Shown here: positions 63,389 through 64,000 of the stretch, piece by piece | How the letters are laid out: each line of letters begins with the position of its first letter | How positions within the stretch are numbered: position 1 is the stretch's first letter | Source of the DNA: a virus | IMG/VR virus record: IMGVR_UViG_3300047392_000164 | Span: 1 to 64,000 of that record | Length of the DNA stretch: 64,000 nucleotides | Direction: 5' to 3' (one strand) | Program-made: the position numbers and the translations under genes | The notes under the pieces: generated by a model | What the model was told of the DNA's origin: nothing | Database searches by the model: none | What the model saw: only the letters and a program-made list of their open reading frames with translations

Positions 63389-63580
63389 ATGGCTCGTAAA
63401 TCAAAAGACATCGTCACTATCGTAGACGGCGTGAAAGTTACTCAATGTGCTTATCGCGGTCCACGTCGAGGTGAAGGTACTTATGACATCAACAAGTCGA
63501 AGTATACCGTTTGGGCACAGACTGTGTCTAAGTACACACGTGGTACAAATGGTGTTCTTGGAACTGTCGAAAGAATTTAA
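63389..63580 (+). CDS. Small basic protein of unknown function
   Basis: A 63-residue basic protein (ARKSKDIVTIVDGVKVTQCAYRGPRRGEGTYDINKSKYTVWAQTVSKYTRG) with a strand-rich pattern. AAGGAG lies 10 bases upstream and it has its own promoter. Perhaps nucleic-acid binding by charge. Not recognised. Confidence 0.75.
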   Translation: MARKSKDIVTIVDGVKVTQCAYRGPRRGEGTYDINKSKYTVWAQTVSKYTRGTNGVLGTVERI

Positions 63581-63598
63581 AAATAGTTCACTTAATTG

Positions 63599-63627
63599 TG
63601 TACAACAAATCGTAGATAGTGTATAAT
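63599..63627 (+). promoter_or_regulatory. Promoter for the tRNA-Glu/Asp transcript
   Basis: TGTACA (63599-63604), AAATCG element, 17-base spacer, TATAAT (63622-63627). GTAGATAG / CTATCTAC (63612-63619, 63630-63637) form a perfect dyad around the -10. Confidence 0.88.
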
Positions 63628-63657
63628 CTCTATCTACTTGCTTATAAAGCAAATACC

Positions 63658-63673
63658 GTTCTTTAAAAATTTA
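63658..63673 (+). promoter_or_regulatory. BoxA-like antitermination element
   Basis: GTTCTTTAAAAATTTA follows a TTGCT/AGCAA hairpin (63638-63652). It matches the boxA-type motif of betaproteobacterial rRNA operons and lies directly before a terminator-like hairpin, three bases upstream. Confidence 0.6.
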
Positions 63674-63675
63674 TA

Positions 63676-63727
63676 GGTGAACTTTCTAAGTCTTCGGTCG
63701 AATACGAAGCTTAAGTTCACCGTTTTT
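63676..63727 (+). terminator. Terminator-like hairpin in the tRNA leader
   Basis: GGTGAACTT (63676-63684) pairs with AAGTTCACC (63713-63721), followed by G and five T residues (63723-63727). It would stop transcription before tRNA-Glu unless antitermination through the boxA element operates; the loop is long (28 bases), so efficiency is uncertain. Confidence 0.6.
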
Positions 63728-63771
63728 AAACTTGTTAGAAGCATGACATGTCGTGAGACATCGCTTCTTAT

Positions 63772-63846
63772 GCTGGGTTCGTCTATCGGTTAGGACACAT
63801 GCCTTTCACGTATGTAAGACGGGTTCGATTCCCGTACCCAGTACCA
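63772..63846 (+). tRNA. tRNA-Glu (anticodon TTC)
   Basis: Anticodon arm CATGC-CTTTCAC-GTATG gives TTC. Acceptor GCTGGGT/ACCCAGT pairs fully with G1-T72 wobble, T arm ACGGG-TTCGATT-CCCGT, A73-CCA encoded. A TGTC-GTGA-GACA hairpin precedes it. Confidence 0.9.
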
Positions 63847-63909
63847 TTTTTAAACACACTGCCGAACAATCAAATTGCTTAGCAGATGAGTAGTGTGTTT
63901 AAAAATGGT
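63843..63909 (+). repeat. 18-bp perfect spacer hairpin between tRNA-Glu and tRNA-Asp
   Basis: 63843-63860 is the exact reverse complement of 63892-63909. The left arm starts with the ACCA end of tRNA-Glu and the loop is 31 bases. It mirrors the hairpin at 61637-61729. Confidence 0.85.
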
Positions 63910-63912
63910 AAT

Positions 63913-63988
63913 GCTCTGTTAGCTCAATTGGGAGAGCGCGACACTGTCACTGTCGAGGTAAGGGGATCGAAACCCCTACGGGGCGCCA
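63913..63988 (+). tRNA. tRNA-Asp (anticodon GTC)
   Basis: Anticodon arm CGACA-CTGTCAC-TGTCG gives GTC. Acceptor GCTCTGT/ACGGGGC with two G-T pairs, D stem GCTC/GAGC, T arm AGGGG-ATCGAAA-CCCCT, G73-CCA encoded. Confidence 0.9.
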
Positions 63989-64000
63989 AGTTTTTATGCA

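Noticed and set aside
1-64000. CRISPR array, insertion sequence, integrase or attachment site
   Set aside because: No regularly spaced repeats, transposase or integrase were seen; mobile content appears limited to GIY-YIG and HNH nucleases.

Overview
The window is one long block of genes, all on the + strand, from a T4-like myovirus (tailed phage, class Caudoviricetes). The core T4 set is recognisable from sequence: head genes (gp22, gp23), UvsY/UvsW/UvsX, late sigma factor gp55, gp46/gp47, replisome proteins gp45, gp44, gp62, gp43 and gp41, RegA, dCMP hydroxymethylase gp42, an alpha-glucosyltransferase, RNase H, DsbA and DNA ligase gp30. Gene order (capsid, gp3-like, uvsY, uvsW, gp55, gp47, gp46, then the clamp/clamp-loader/regA block and polymerase) and many small proteins resemble the marine and freshwater 'exo-T-even' branch rather than coliphage T4. 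The host is not given. BoxA-like leaders with a GTTCTTTAAAAATTTA core and a DUF3563-like protein hint at a betaproteobacterium; that is inference.

Layout. 1-5303: end of a probable prohead protease gene, scaffold, major capsid, gp3-like tail protein, UvsY, UvsW. 5434-9295: gp55, a cytidylyltransferase-like protein, gp47, gp46. 9347-13968: a metallopeptidase/VWA protein with its MoxR/CobS-type AAA+ partner and small accessory genes. 13968-16896: clamp, clamp loader, RegA. 17098-18365: a structured RNA-like leader, a small heat-shock protein and small genes. 18424-25730: DNA polymerase, a 2OG-Fe(II) oxygenase, UvsX, gp41, a MazG-like protein and an AEP-like primase. 25803-30945: early operon for cytosine hypermodification (gp42, dCMP deaminase, alpha-glucosyltransferase, C5-methyltransferase) plus small nucleases. 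31010-38445 and 38442-39470: late virion-associated proteins, several with a T4-type capsid-targeting N terminus. 39470-41785: lysis genes. 41849-47122: ThyX and ribonucleotide reductase with a D-amino-acid-dehydrogenase-like gene inside the operon. 48828-55184: TOPRIM protein, nucleotidyltransferase, NAD salvage pair (NMN adenylyltransferase-Nudix and nicotinamide phosphoribosyltransferase), then RNA ligase, metallophosphoesterase and polynucleotide kinase. 55227-61333: DsbA, RNase H, gp30 and small genes. 61396-63988: tRNA region with an HNH endonuclease.

Regulation is unusually legible. At least twenty-one promoters share a strict pattern: TGTACA (or TTTACA), then an AATTCG-type element two bases later, a fixed 17-base spacer, and TATAAT. 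Several sit exactly 7-8 bases before an ATG with no ribosome-binding site, so the mRNAs should be leaderless. Two have their -10 box in the loop of the upstream gene's terminator hairpin. T4-type late boxes (TATAAATA) precede the gp3-like gene, regA and the first virion cassette. Terminators mostly use TTCG tetraloops.

The items most worth following are the promoter system with leaderless and terminator-embedded examples; a tRNA whose 3' half lies upstream of its 5' half (possible permuted gene) beside two tyrosine-type tRNAs with abnormal arms; an adjacent ligase/phosphatase/kinase RNA-repair set; a two-gene NAD+ salvage pathway of the kind known to counter NAD-depleting defences; an apparently intact C5-cytosine methyltransferase inside an hydroxymethylcytosine operon; and a cassette of proteins with capsid-targeting peptides.
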